DNA of 64,000 bases, taken from assembly GCA_965153455.1 (NCBI GenBank), contig OZ234494.1, forward strand, positions 25,783,354-25,847,353, read 5' to 3'. The DNA comes from Sphagnum compactum. Its lineage: Eukaryota; Bryophyta; Sphagnopsida; Sphagnales. Positions within the stretch are counted from its first letter, which is position 1, and each line of letters starts with the position of its first letter. Positions 32,189 through 44,466 of the stretch are shown piece after piece. The translations under genes and the position numbers were made by a program. The notes under the pieces are model-generated. The model was given only the letters and a program-made list of their open reading frames with translations, had not been told where the DNA came from and did not search any database.

Positions 32189-34919
32189 TTAGATGATAAT
32201 TTAATGCCATAAATGTTTTTTACAATAGAATTTTCTTGGAGTTCAACAACTAGTTAATAATTAGTAGTAACAACTATTCAACTTATGACAAATATTATTG
32301 AAAATATTTCTTTGTTGAAATGCTTGAATGCCCACATGGTAGTACTAGAAAATTTATGGTATTTTAATATTTGTTCATTCATGGGTTCACCATTCCTAAC
32401 CGAAAACATTTATATGAGTTTTTTTATTTGAGATATTAAATGCTTAGGCCACAATTTCATGGATTTGTGAGAGCTTTTTTAAAAAAAGATCTAAATCTTT
32501 TCAAGTTTTAGAACAATAATGTTTCATTCAAACTTTTTATTCATTTATCCCAATGGTTATAATTTTGTTCCATCCAATTATGATTTTTGCTTAACATCCA
32601 CTATAATTAATTTCTTATATCATAAGCTACAATTTTGTTTAATATGTCATGTACATTACACCCCATTTACATGTAATAAAGGACTTTTGAAATTTTAAGA
32701 TTTTGAAACATATTTTTAATTTCTAAAACTTTTGAATTCCATCATTTTTAAATTGTGATTGTTTTTTAAGTGTGGGTAGTAAGTTACTATCATCTAAATT
32801 TTTTAACTGTCAAAATCTTTATACTAAAATAGTCATTTAACCTAGTCCTTTACAAAATTGATTGTTTTTAATAGAACTATTGTTCAAATTGAATAATCTT
32901 ATATTAAACCAAAACCCAAAATTAAATTTAATGATTTTTTAAATTTGAATTCCTCCACATTCATATTAGTTATTTAACGCAACTTGGATTGATTAACATA
33001 ACTTTAAAATGTCAAAACAAAAACATGTCTACTATAATTTGAAGTTTTCAAAGACTCTCAACACCCTTTTTGACCCTTATTAACACGTTTTGACCCTTGT
33101 CCTTTTGACTTGTGCATAGGTTGAAAAAAGTATATGCCAAAGTGATAAAATTATGCATTTCATTATGATTTTGTGCACTTCAACATACAAAGTTGCTCCA
33201 CACAATATGGGTCAATAATTGAATAAAATTCATGTTTGCATTATGAAGTGGCCAACTTCTCCTATTTTCTTTTGAAAATATAAGACATCCTTGGTTTCAT
33301 GTGGCATGCCACATCACCAATATTTTAATCTATATAGAACATTTATTTATATTAATTCCATTTAAATGGATGTGTTTCCTATTACAGTGACCATAAACAC
33401 AATGCAATCAGCCAACATGCCTATTTGAATTTTGAATTGTTAATCCTAAAACAAAAATTTACATTGACAATAAAAAAATATGTAGTTATTCAAACAGAAG
33501 GCCAAAGCCTTAGATGTTTGCTTGAAACACAAGTTTAATTACAAAATTGACACAAAAAGTGCAAAAATAGTGCAATGGCATACAACAAGGTCTAAAATTC
33601 CTTTTAACGCCAAACTTGGTGCTAAAAAGAGTTTTGGATGCTAAGTTTTTAATTTTCTTTGGCACTAAGCCTTCACTATTTTGTTATCCCAGTGTAGTGT
33701 GCCTTCATTACTATTTAATGTTGCATCTTTTTATGTTTTTTCTGGCCCCAACATTCAAATCTTATGAAATTCATCATGTGTTTTTTTTCCCCCAAATTTT
33801 GCTCATTTTATGGATAACCCTCATTTGGGGAAGAACTACGGATACATAATGAAATTAAGGCTCAAAGACATGGTGACTTCAAAGAAAAATTTAATATCTT
33901 TCCTATTACCTTTAATTCATTACTTCCAAACTTCAATTCAAACTTAAAACTCTTGCATTTCGTGTTTTTTTCCTTAAATCTTAAACCTTACTAAAAATAT
34001 CCTTTGGAAGCATCACTAAGAACCTTTTTGGGTGCTTGAATGTAATAAAGTAAAAAGCTCATTGCTCCTTGTTATAAAAATTACAAATAACTTTTTTTCA
34101 TTATTTTCCAAATGTAAAATTTATACAAAATAAATTTAAATGAGAAATTTTGAATATTTCAAAATTTTGAAATAAAATAATTTGGTGTTAAATGTTGATT
34201 ATTCACACATGCTAATTTTGTTGCACATCAGTAATTTAATTAAAACCTAGGAAACTGCAAAAATGTATAAATAAGATTTTATAGATTGATTTTTTGCATG
34301 ACTATTTCTTTCACTTGGGGTGACAAATTTTAAGCCTTAGAATGAATACAAATAATCAATTAGCAAATTGCCAATTTTCTTACATAACCCTTTTTGGAAT
34401 GAAGTTTTTAGCCTTCATAATTATCGCATGGTGTACAATATAATTAGATGCATCTAGTGACCATTCCTAAATAGAGATGTGAACGTTGTTTATCCATTAA
34501 CAAAAATTGAAGTCTATTCACTATTTGACACATTCTTTTTTATTTTAAAAAAAATAACAATATACTTAAGAAAAAATATATCTTAAAAAGAACTCAAAAA
34601 AACATTTATATTATATCCAATCTATTCTTTTTAAAAATTAGTTTAACATGACATGAACTTCTAAACATAGGCATACAACAATCCATTATATTCATAATGC
34701 AATAAATCATATTGAACTTCAAATTAGTACTACTTTGCTAATTTTTTTCATTAGACAATCTTTTTGGTTACCCCAACTATGAATGGACCCCTTATATTTA
34801 CACATCAAATTTTGTTTCTTGTTTCTCAAATATAAATGTCAAGGAATTGGTCCCAATTGGTCATTGAAACAATAAAAAGTGTGAATAATTATTGTTTGGG
34901 TGAAAACACAGTTAAAGGA
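32189..34919. other. AT-rich, gene-free DNA
   Basis: About 2.7 kb of strongly AT-rich DNA. No domain-bearing ORF was recognised on either strand, nor any bounded element. The 77-codon ORF at 33616-33849 (+) is hydrophobic and unconvincing. Confidence 0.45.
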
Positions 34920-35560
34920 ACTAGAGGCCCCATGGTAAAAATCCTTTTCCAAGGACTGCATTGACATGTATGGCATTCCTGTGTTGGTCCATAGTTTTTT
35001 TTTTTAAAAATTTCATACACAATTTACCACTGTGTATTAGATACAAATAGTTTTTTACTACATCTTGATCCTATATCATGTATATTATTCATTCATGTTT
35101 TTTATCACATAAAAATGAATAATTTTAGTTAAAATTACATTCTCAAAATTCATATTTTTTAAAGCCAAAAGCACATTAAAACCAAATGTGCTGTAAAAAT
35201 GAATTTTACCAATTTCAATTATTTTTGCTCTTTTGATCCTCAATGTTGAGATCCTTTCCAATTTTGAAGAGCAATTGTGCACATTTATTACATAAAAAAG
35301 ACATTTGAAAAAAAAAAAATCTAGTTCAAAGATTTGAATGCTTTCAACACACAAAAAGAATTTTAATTTGCATCAAGTTTTGAGCATTTAAACTTTGCAA
35401 GTAATGGAGCCTACTCCAAAAACACATATTGACAATCCAAACTATTGTGTTTTTCTTGTGATTTTAAGAAAAAACAATTTCAAGAAGCGTCCAATCACTT
35501 GGGTTACTCCTTTATTGTGTTTTGACCCATTGTGTTTCTATCATCAATAGCTTTTAGAAC
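34920..35560 (+). repeat. Dispersed repeat, copy 1 (partner at about 59050-59690)
   Basis: A run of matching phrases occurs in the same order and orientation in both places. They include AAAATGAATAA, a Lys-rich stretch with AAAGC(C)AAAAGCACATT, ATTTCAA..TTTTTGCT, CAATGTTGAGATCC / CAATGTTAAGACC, TGCACATTTA, and TTTATTGTGTTT near the end. Divergence is considerable. It is non-coding and probably an old LTR or other repeat-family copy. Confidence 0.6.
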
Positions 35561-36472
35561 TCTTTGAACTCTTAACTTTAAAGTTTTGACAACTAAATAA
35601 TAACTATTTCAATCAAATACCTATTTAAATAATTAAAGAGAAAAGCATTTGAGGTACTTCTAAAAGTTAGAGGCAAAAATAAAAAATAAAAATTAAATGC
35701 ATTCCTATTACTTGACCAAAGGAACCCCTTAAGTAACACGCCTAGAATTGTTTCCTTATGCACCCATTGTTTACATCAAAATTGAAATTTGTATGTTTCA
35801 AATTTATTAAATTTTCAAATAGTACAAGACTTAAGGTTTGTACTCATAAAAAAATTCAAGTGCAAATCCTTTCTTGAAATCTGACGGGTCTAACAAATTG
35901 AGATTGACTCAAGGTTCCTAATTTAGTACCACCCAAGAACACCTCAGCAGCTGAACATGATTCCAAACTCATAATCAAGAGGCACAAAAGGGAACATGTG
36001 CAAGTCAGAATCAATATAATAATAAGCAGCTTCACTTTGTTGCGAAATTTCAAAAGATGCAATTTAATTATACAAAACTTTGAAAAAAAATTCAAGTGAT
36101 GCAGAAAGATTAAAACAACATTCAAGAAGTTCTGCAAAACATTCAAGTAATGTACAAGGATCTACAAAATTGCATGCTGTGATCCCTCCAGCGCCGCTAT
36201 AAGCTGTCCTCACAGATATACATCTGGTGCAAAGCTTCTTCGACTTTAATTTCCATTCTTTTTCAAATTCTCTTTTGCTTTGCATTACGCTAAACAACAA
36301 CCATCCAGCTTGTGTAACTAAGGAGCAGGTCGTATTAACAAAAATATTGCAAGTCTAATGCAATGCAACCCATTGTCACAACAACAACAACAAGAAGTTT
36401 ACTTTACAAAAATGCTCTAATTAGTGGTTATAGAGAGCAAGAGGTATGTACATATATACTGATCTGTAATAT
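35561..36472. other. Intergenic DNA and 3' UTR of the LEA-like gene
   Basis: The AT-rich part up to about 35850 holds nothing recognised. The part near 36180-36472 is GC-richer and probably belongs to the 3' UTR of the minus-strand LEA-like gene. The phrase TTCAAGTRATG/AACATTCAAG recurs several times between 36091 and 36153. Confidence 0.4.
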
Positions 36473-37572
36473 TCAGCTACTTTTTCCGCCTTCGTCACCG
36501 CCTGGTAGCACTGTTTTCTTCACAGTCTCAAGCACCTCAGCCACAGTATCGCCAGTCTGCACAGCTCGTCAATCCCGACCATGTGATAAGTACCATACTA
36601 CCTTGGCAGCTTCCACACTAGTTATAATATTTCCAGAAACGATGAAAATGCTGGTAAAAAAAATTCGTGGAATAACAAAACTTTGTGAAGGGAAAATATT
36701 AAATCTTCAAAAGCAATATTCTCTTTGTCAAAATGAAAATTTCAAAATTAATTAATCATTCAACAAACATGTGTCTAAGCTGCCAAGGTATTATGATATA
36801 TATAAATCCAAACTTGGTATACATGTAGTTCTCTTTTTTATTATATGTGTACAAAATTAAGCACCTGAGTACAACTGTTTTGGTACATGTTAGCATGATT
36901 GGACTCAGTACCTGTTGTAGGAGTTGAGCAACGGCTTCTTTGCCCTGTGCAGTTTTCTCTGCTGCTGTCTGCACGACGTCAGAAGCTACTTGCTTCGTTT
37001 GCTGCACTATGACAGCTTGCCTCATTTGCTCTGCTGTCTGACCTGCAACTTCCGAGGGTTTCTTGGCTACACTCTGTCACGCAACAGGCCAGTTTATATA
37101 TTATTCAAAGCTAGCCCCAAGCACTCGCAGTCCCTTAGCTGTGTTGTTTCTGCTGCACGCATATATGTCAACTACAGACATAGATCCCCGTCTTGGATTA
37201 ATGGATTCGTGCTCTAGGACTAGATCACAGTGTTATTCACTTTGGGCTATAGCTAGTGACATATGTCATGCTCCATCTGATCAAGTCTCTGCTGCATAAT
37301 TCTGCAGGTTTAGCTGGAACATCCCTACATTAGGATTGCGTTGAATCAGAATATCTGCGACGTAATTTCAGTTTTAAGACATTGAACTTCAATAGCGCTG
37401 CACCTGCACCATGAACGCTCAACTCCCTAATTCAAGCTAATTAAATTGCATAACTGATCTGCATGGTGAGAGCAACCTTAGCAGCCTCTTGTGTCTGTCC
37501 TGCCTTCTCCTGCGCATACTGCTTGGTCTCCTCCACCTTGTGACCCAAGCCGGATTCACCAGTGGCGGACAT
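36473..37572 (-). CDS. LEA-like (group 3 type) small hydrophilic protein, 113 aa, three exons
   Basis: Group 3 LEA proteins are disordered helices-in-waiting that protect membranes and proteins during drying. The exons are 37477-37572 (32 codons, ATG at 37572), 36912-37073 (54 codons) and 36473-36556 (27 codons plus TGA). The introns are GT-AG, 403 and 355 bp, and all joins are phase 0. The protein opens MSATGESGLGHKVEETKQYA. It continues with Ala/Lys/Glu/Gln-rich amphipathic segments (QEKAGQTQEAAK; KKPSEVAGQTAEQMRQA; VVQTAAEKTAQGKEAVAQLL), close to the 11-residue LEA_4 style T-A-E-x-x-K-x-K. It ends in a Gly-rich tail, PGGDEGGKSS. No signal peptide or membrane segment is seen. No single exon alone would be recognised as a gene. 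The family assignment rests on composition and repeat style. Confidence 0.8.
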
Positions 37573-38354
37573 GATATGTGTTGGTTGCAGATTAACAATA
37601 AGAATTACCAAAGGAAGAACAAACGCGCCCAAAAGTGGGAGGGGAACAAACCAGAGGATATCACCAGAGATTATCAGTACTCATTACTACGACGCACTAG
37701 GACTAGATGATCAGTGTTACACAAACCCAATCGCAAACGAATGACAAGATACCCAATCTTAGATTCTTAGCCCGGCCACCCAGTGTATAAAGTTCTTAAT
37801 ATGTGCATGAAGAGTACTAACAACTGGGTAACAACTACAGCTTTGTGCAGATCTACAATTCCAGGAAGAAAAAAGATCGCAAGATGTGTACTTGAATCTT
37901 GTGTCGTGCATGAGGAGAGAGCGAGAAGCTCGCACCGCGTGCGTCTCATGCGGCAGGGTTGCCATTCTGGGAGATCCTCGAAATGGACGTCCAGGGGATT
38001 CCCATTCGGCGGTCGGTCGGCGTCCGGGAGATCCTGGAAAGGGAAGTCCGCTAGACGTCCATTCGACGGTCGGTAGGCGTTCGGGAGTCTTAGAGTTAAT
38101 CCTTTTTTAATTTTAGGTGAAGCCTCAACTAAAGAAAATCATTTTCAGATTCAAAATTCCTCCTCTTTATATATGGAAACAACTCCCTTTTGATTTCTAT
38201 GTGTATTTTGAGGGATCTCCCCCATCAGAAGAACCCTAGGGTGTTATACCGAGGGAGCTCCCGCAATTTTATATGTTCCCACATTCCCTTGGAAATTTTA
38301 TTTTATTTACAAAACATGAAAGAAGTAAGGAAATAAAAGGAGAGTTGTTTGCTA
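37573..38354. other. Upstream region of the LEA-like gene, including a GC-rich tandem repeat
   Basis: The leader and promoter of the minus-strand LEA-like gene should be here. TTTATAC (minus strand) near 37780-37788 is a weak TATA candidate. CGTGCATGAG at about 37906 contains an RY-like core. 37969-38097 is a GC-rich imperfect tandem repeat (next entry). 38210-38270 holds the palindromic phrases GAGGGATCTCCC and GAGGGAGCTCCC. Confidence 0.35.
37969..38097. repeat. Imperfect GC-rich tandem repeat, units of about 57-67 bp
   Basis: GGGAGATCCT starts at 37969 and again at 38026. GGGAGTC, a partial third start, is at 38093. Each unit contains GACGTCCA, a CGGTCGGT(C/A)GGCGT block and TTC before the next unit. 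It stands out from its AT-rich surroundings. Confidence 0.6.
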
Positions 38355-38463
38355 AGGGGAGGTTCCAGTACTCGTAAATTCTCCTGAGGTTTGGAAACAC
38401 CCTTTAAGTCATGCCCTTGGGTGCCCCTCCCTGAGGAGAATGCACTCTACAGAAACCTCCCCT
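38355..38463. mobile_element. 109-bp foldback/MITE-like inverted repeat
   Basis: AGGGGAGGTTCCAG at the left end matches the reverse complement of CAGAAACCTCCCCT at the right end. Inner blocks ATTCTCCTGAGG and CTGAGGAGAAT also pair, so arms of about 35 bp surround a ~40-bp loop. No convincing target duplication was seen, so the superfamily is unknown. It could instead be a structured non-coding sequence. Confidence 0.5.
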
Positions 38464-39899
38464 ACAAAATATATATATTTCAAGTGCGTAGACAAAATTG
38501 AAAAGATGCCAATGCTTAGGGTTGCAAGACCTATAGTATAGATGAGTTTCTATATATTGTGCACATATTCAATCTAACCACATTGGATTGACATGTAATT
38601 AGAAAAAAAGCAAAACATGTCTTATGGTAGGTTGATCTCAAGAGTCAAAGTTTGCTTTTACATAAGGGTGTAAAAGCATGGGCCAAGTAGATACACCATC
38701 GAAGACATAAGTTGTTTTACACAACATTGTTCAAACTTAGCTCACTAAACTTGGAATGATTTACATTCCCAATGTTACAACAAAACCTTGGATCAAATTA
38801 TAGTCTTGGAAATAGAAATTTGAGTCAATGCATTATAACTAACAAAGCTTTGTCTTTCAAATAGACTTACAATGAACTTTAAACCCAACAAATAAACACA
38901 TCCAACAAATTAATCATCATTATGCATAAGCCTTAGGTCTTCAAGTGATTCTTCAATCAATTGAAGAGTGTCATTGGGCAACTCAAATGTTGGATAATTT
39001 CTTTTGACAATATGCAAAGTTGGAGGCATTGCAAACTTTGATGCACACACAATTTGGGAATAGACATAGGCAAGTTGCCCTCTATCATTGAAATAGTATG
39101 TCCTGCTCCTTAGCCGAATCAACCCATAATAGCACCCTTGGATGGCACTATCTCCTTTATAATATGTATTTATGTAGGCATCAGTGAAGGTCTTTGTCAC
39201 CATATGCTTTGGTTTGTCACAAAACAATAACCAAAATTGTTCTCCATTCCTGCTTTCACAAGACACAGTAATGTTATTGCCAATAATAACCCCATCAACA
39301 ATAGCCTTTCCCCCTGGGCCATATTATGTTTTTTCTTCCATTTCCAACATGACTTGGTGCACTCCGGGTGTATCAAACACATCCAGTCAAACAAACTGAC
39401 ATGTTGGAACAAGTGACTTGTGGTTGCACTCTACCTAACTATTTGTGCTTTGACATACATCACAAAAACATGACAAATGTCGAAATCGAAGGAGCGTAGA
39501 ATCTCGACTAGAAACACTTTTGATTTGGGCACACGTATCAACCCCAAACAATGAATTTTAAACGATATGAAATTACAGCAATGGTTAACTACATTAATGA
39601 CCACTGGGTTTGAATAAAGAATGCAAATGGAGATTTGGATGCACCTAGTGCATCCTTCTATTCCAGCAACTCTTGCGTAGCCATATGTGTGAGTCTTATC
39701 AACATCTATTGGTAGAATTTCCTAAAAGATCTTATGCACAGACCTTCGTACATTCAAGTGAGCAGCATGTGAAATCCCTACATATGGTAGATGCACAGGT
39801 CTTGTACTTTTGAATTGAATATGGTCTACTTTGAAATTGTACCAATAAGACAAAAGGAGTGGTTGATGCTTGTTACAAATTAAATGACCTAAGCCTTAT

Positions 39900-40680
39900 C
39901 AAACACTTATGTTATTGGAGCTAGTGAAAGGACTTTAAAAGTGTTTTAAAATAGGTGTTAAAAGGTGTTTTACAAAAGCACCTAGAAAGGACTTGTAAAG
40001 GACTAAACATCAAAATCAATTATAACAAATCATAGACAAAGCGCCAAAAAAATTTAGATTTTTCAAAAAAACACATAGAAAGGACTTGAAAAGGACTAGA
40101 CAACAACATAATTTATACTAAATCACCATTTGACTTATAACGAAACATCAAAGGGTACAAAAAGGATAAGTAATTATTTAGGTGCTTTAGAAAAGCACCT
40201 AGAAAAGACATGTAAAGGACTAGACATCAAAATCAATTATAACAAAACATAGACAAAGGACCAACAAATTTTAGGTTGTTCAGAAAAGCACATAGAAAGG
40301 ACTTGAAAAGGACTGGACAACAACATGATTTATACTAAATCACCATTTGACTTATAACAAAGCATCAAAGGATACAAAAAAAATACAAAAAGGATAGGTG
40401 ATTATTTAGTTGTTCATACAAGCACATAGAAAGGACCTATAAAGGACTGGGCAACAAAATTACTTATAAAAGATAGACTTATAAAAGACCAGCATTTAGG
40501 TGTTTCACAAAAGCACATAGAAAGGACATGTAAAGGACTAGGAACCAAAATTACTTATGAAAAATAGACTAAAAAATGATACAGAAAGGACCAACATTTA
40601 GGTGTTTCACACAAGCACATAGAAAGGACCTACAAAGGGCATAAAAACACCTACAATGACCTGTAAAGGAATAAGCACAT
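39900..40680. repeat. AAAGGAC-motif repeat block 1 with a 218-bp tandem duplication
   Basis: The words AAAGGACTTG, AAAGGACTA and CACATAGAAAGGAC recur every 15-60 bp. On top of this a ~218-bp unit is duplicated. AGGACTTGAAAAGGACT starts at 40081 and again at 40299, each followed by CAACAACAT and ACCATTTGACTTATAAC. The upstream phrase ATCAAAATCAATTATAAC starts near 40009 and 40227. It lies inside the transposase wreck, in what may have been an intron. Confidence 0.7.
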
Positions 40681-41379
40681 AGTTACATACATGCCCATTG
40701 TTGACAAAACTAGACAATGTCATGAGCATCTTACAATCGTTGTGCTTGGGCTTTTATTTGATCTTTGTGAATTTCACATTTCAAAAGGGCACTTGCCCCA
40801 TTGACCTTGCCTTTACCATGATCAAAAGCAAAATAATTCCAACACATTTGGACACGTTCTGGTCTTTAGTCACAAATAGTAAGTCGTGGATAACGAGCCA
40901 CAAAGTACCATGTTTTAACACATTTGAATTATGCAGAACAACCATCACTCCAAACCAAATGTTGTTTTGGAAAACAGCCTTTGCTTTTCATATAACCCCA
41001 ATGTAGAGTGAAAATGTGTTGCACAAAGAAACTATCATGTGTTTTGTCATCACTTATGTAATAATGGACCTCCTTCAACACTTGAGAGTTTAGAGGGTCT
41101 ATAACATCATACTCAACATTCACTTTGTAGGTTATGTGCACCAGGATAATGATTTGCATGTTATACCAATGCATGTCTTGCACTTCATTCTGAGTTTTGA
41201 ATGCGTAGTTTTTTGAAAAATCAATGCATGAATGACCATGTCATCCAAGATGTCCTTTAATAAGGACTTGAATTCTTATAAAACCACCCAAAAACTCATG
41301 AATGTGTTTACTGAATGTTTTGAACATAATAAACCATAGATTGAAAAGGCATATTTTAGCTAATAATAATTGATTATAA

Positions 41380-41900
41380 AAGAACAGCAAAAGGATTTGC
41401 AAAGGACTAAGAAGATGACCTTCAATTTAAAACCTTACATAGCCAACACACACAATTTGTAATGTAAGGAGCAGCATCAAGACCTTGAAAGCAAAAGCAA
41501 AAAACTTATACAAGACTAGAAAAAAAGCTTGCAAAAGACTAGTCTAGGACTAGAAAAATTACCTACAAAGGACTTGTACATGACTAAAAAAGGACCTGCA
41601 AAGGACTTGTCGAGGACAAAAAAAAAGGATTTGCAAAGGGCCTGTCTAAGACTAAAAAAAAGACTTGCAAAGGACATGTCCAGGACTAGAAAAAAAGCTT
41701 GCAAATTACTTGTCTGCTACTAAAGAAAGGACCTACAAAAGATCTCTCTAGGATTAGAAAAAGGACCTACAAATACATTTCAATGCAGAGCACATACACC
41801 TGTACATGAATGGAAAAAGGAGATGTAAAGGACCTGTATATGATTAGAAAAAGGATTTGCAAAGGACTTAAAACATGTATAAAAAAACCTATATAGGACT
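41380..41900. repeat. AAAGGAC-motif repeat block 2
   Basis: GACTAGAAAAA, AAAGGACCTGCAAAGGACTTG and GCAAAGGAC words repeat at 15-40 bp spacing with much variation. It sits between the Cys-rich and SDGCSAQFK fragments of the transposase wreck. Confidence 0.65.
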
Positions 41901-43599
41901 AGAAATGTAATGATTTAGGATTTTCAAAGTTCTTGTGAAGGCTAAGCACAATCCCTACAAAAGGGCCTATAGAATACACTAAACTTGTATGTTAAGCGAC
42001 CTATATAGAACAACTTGCACATACAAAGCACTTGCAAAAATCCTGAAAGGAAGAATTAAGCATGCCAATTCTACCTTATCTTGCCATTTTGCTATGAAAT
42101 TGTGGGTCACAAAGTCTTTCAACCTAGGGCGTAGGTAATCCAAAAACTCTGGGGTTCCAATACCCATATATTAGAGTTGAGTGACTTTGCGAGCATCCCC
42201 ATTGTCCTTTTGTCTGACAACTACCTTTGCATATTTTTGCCACTGCATTGTTCGGGTACTTTGAACTTGTTCAGTAGGGCAAATCTTCAAGGTTTTGATT
42301 CCACACAAATTGCATTCACCCATTAGACAATCACATTTTTACCAATCATCCCCCTCTAGTTTGGGACATAAAATTGAATTCCACAATGCAATCAATTCTG
42401 GAAAAGATAGTTGATAAACACAACACTCTCCAACTTTTGCACCTATTGGGCAACAAACACCCTCACACCAACAATTACAATTTGCATGCATGCCTCCATT
42501 TTTGGAATGCATGTTGTTGAAGCCAATTCTAAACTCCACAAGCTTAGTGTGGTATTTGCAACAACATGTGCTGCACTCTTTTTGGCACTTCACGAACCAG
42601 GGCTTCAAATTGAAAAATGTTGTGAGCTAAACCATGACATCAAGATGTTTTTCCTTGAACACAGTGAAAACCTCTATCTATACACATAAATTACAAAAAT
42701 TAAAGTCAAGTAAGTGCATGGGGCCAATCTTGTGGTTAGACCTTAAACTCACAAGTAGATTAATTCACCAATAAAACCTTAAACCAAAGCACATGAAAGC
42801 TTTATTTTCCATTCATCCCATCAAACATTTAGAGCCCACTTTCTAGCATTCCAATCAATAATTAAAAATAATAAGTCATTCATTTGGGAAACTTGCAAGA
42901 GATGAGTGGGGTGCTTTATGATTTGCTTAGTCCCAACCCTCTTCTTGCAAATCTTTTTACGATCAAGAGACACAGTTGTCTCATGGGTCCACCAATCCAC
43001 AATAAGTTGTCTTATTTATGGGGAAAGTTCATTTAACCCTTCCCACTTTTTTGACCCAGACTAGAAATCTAACAAACCATCATCAATGAAGAGGCGTCGC
43101 TGTAATGTTTGATAAATACATTGCCAATCCAAGCTAAGGTTTTTAGCAACCTTCTTACCACTTGCATATTGTGTTGTCGCCAAAGTCCCTAATAATTCTT
43201 TGGTAGCACAATGTTTGCTTGAACGTCCATTGGTTAGATGAATAGATACACCAATGTTGGATAGATAGGTCGGTAACATTGGCTTCATTAGCTTATGTTG
43301 AAACATCCTTTCAAGGACCTTCTGTTCGAAGGTTAGATCATGACTAAATAATGTATGAACAAGTTGTAAAGCACAACCTCTGGACACCATTGAAACTAAC
43401 TGCATCTCCCCCTAGAAGTAACAGCGACATTGCATTATGGAGTATTTGTTGACCCATTAGATAAGGACCTTGAGCCGTGCTTCTTACTTGGACCTATTTC
43501 CTTTGCTGCAACATAAATATTATAATAATCAATCATAGATTAAAATTATATACACAATGGACCCCAACAACACAAGTGCAATAGATACAAACATAGGAC

Positions 43600-44140
43600 C
43601 AATATATAATATCTAATGTACAAAAAACATATAAAGGATTTAAAAAGGACCAACAATATCCCGACAAAATGACCATCATGATGGATATGAAAAGGACCTA
43701 TAACAATTGATGTAGGAAACATGCAAGTTTAGTGTTTTCATATTATACTTTAAAAGTGTGCGAGGACTGTAGACAAGATCTAATCAGAGGACCATCAAAA
43801 GACCTTCTGCAACAATTACAAAAGAATTATACAATTGGTTTAAAAAGTTCTACAATATGTATGAGAAGGACCTACAACAATTGTTCACCTATAAATCATA
43901 TATGTAGGCTCACATGTAGGGCCTATAGAGGACCTTACAAAGCAATTAGAAGGTGTTCAAAGGACCATTGAAATAGTAAAAAAAGACTAACAGAACACTT
44001 ACAAAGTACCTTGGAAGATCTAGTTCAGTTCTTTATTATAAAGGACTAAAAGGTCTATTCAAAAAAACTTCCAATATAGATGAAGAAGATCTACAACAAT
44101 GTATGATTTGAAAAACACACACAAAGGACCTTCAAAACCA
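43600..44140. repeat. AAAGGAC-motif repeat block 3
   Basis: AAAAGGACC, AGAAGGACCTACAACAATT and AGAGGACC words recur at irregular spacing upstream of the N-terminal fragment of the transposase wreck. It is looser than blocks 1 and 2. Confidence 0.5.
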
Positions 44141-44466
44141 CTTCTTGCTCAGACCTAGTTCATTTGCTACAACCAATCATGCTCATGATGCCTTTTTATA
44201 ATTCCACATTTTTTCCCTCTTCAATTGTTTTGCTTGAGCTTCATCATCTGGACCTAAATCTAGTCCATCCATATGTGGAGTGACTAGACTTCCTTCCAAA
44301 TCTGGGGTTGTAGGCCCATTGTTCAAGTCCATGAATGCGACATTCGTAGCTTCACCATCAATGTCCTACCAAGCCCTTTTGCAAATATCCTTTTTCTATC
44401 CTTGTTACAAATATGACCTACACTTAAGCACACACCACAACTTGTCTATAATCTAATTTAGGAATG

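Larger units (their letters stand above)
38910..43405 (-). pseudogene. Wreck of a cysteine-rich transposase-like gene (SDGCSAQFK family)
   Basis: Read from high to low coordinates, fragments fall in a consistent protein order. 43405-43061 is an N-terminal helical part (ERMFQHKLMKPMLPTYLSNI). 42610-42339 is a Cys-rich block with KCQKECSTCCCKYH, then FPELIALWNSILCPKLEGDD and, after stops, CLMGECNLCGIKTL. 42167-42040 reads FLDYLRPRLKDFVTHNFIAK. 41183-40929 reads YYISDDKTHDSFFVQHIFTL and HLVWSDGCSAQFK. About 40905-40750 reads TWYFVARYPRL and HGKGKVNGASALLK in broken frames. 39290-38910 is a C-terminal module (GCYYGLIRLRSRTYYF, YSQIVCASKFAMPP). I recall proteins with this exact order (S-D-G-C-x-x-Q-F-K, Y-F-V-A-R-Y-P, H-G-K-G) from non-seed plants and some animals. 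They look like DDE-type transposases, but I cannot name the superfamily with confidence. Stops and intervening repeats make this copy dead. Confidence 0.6.
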
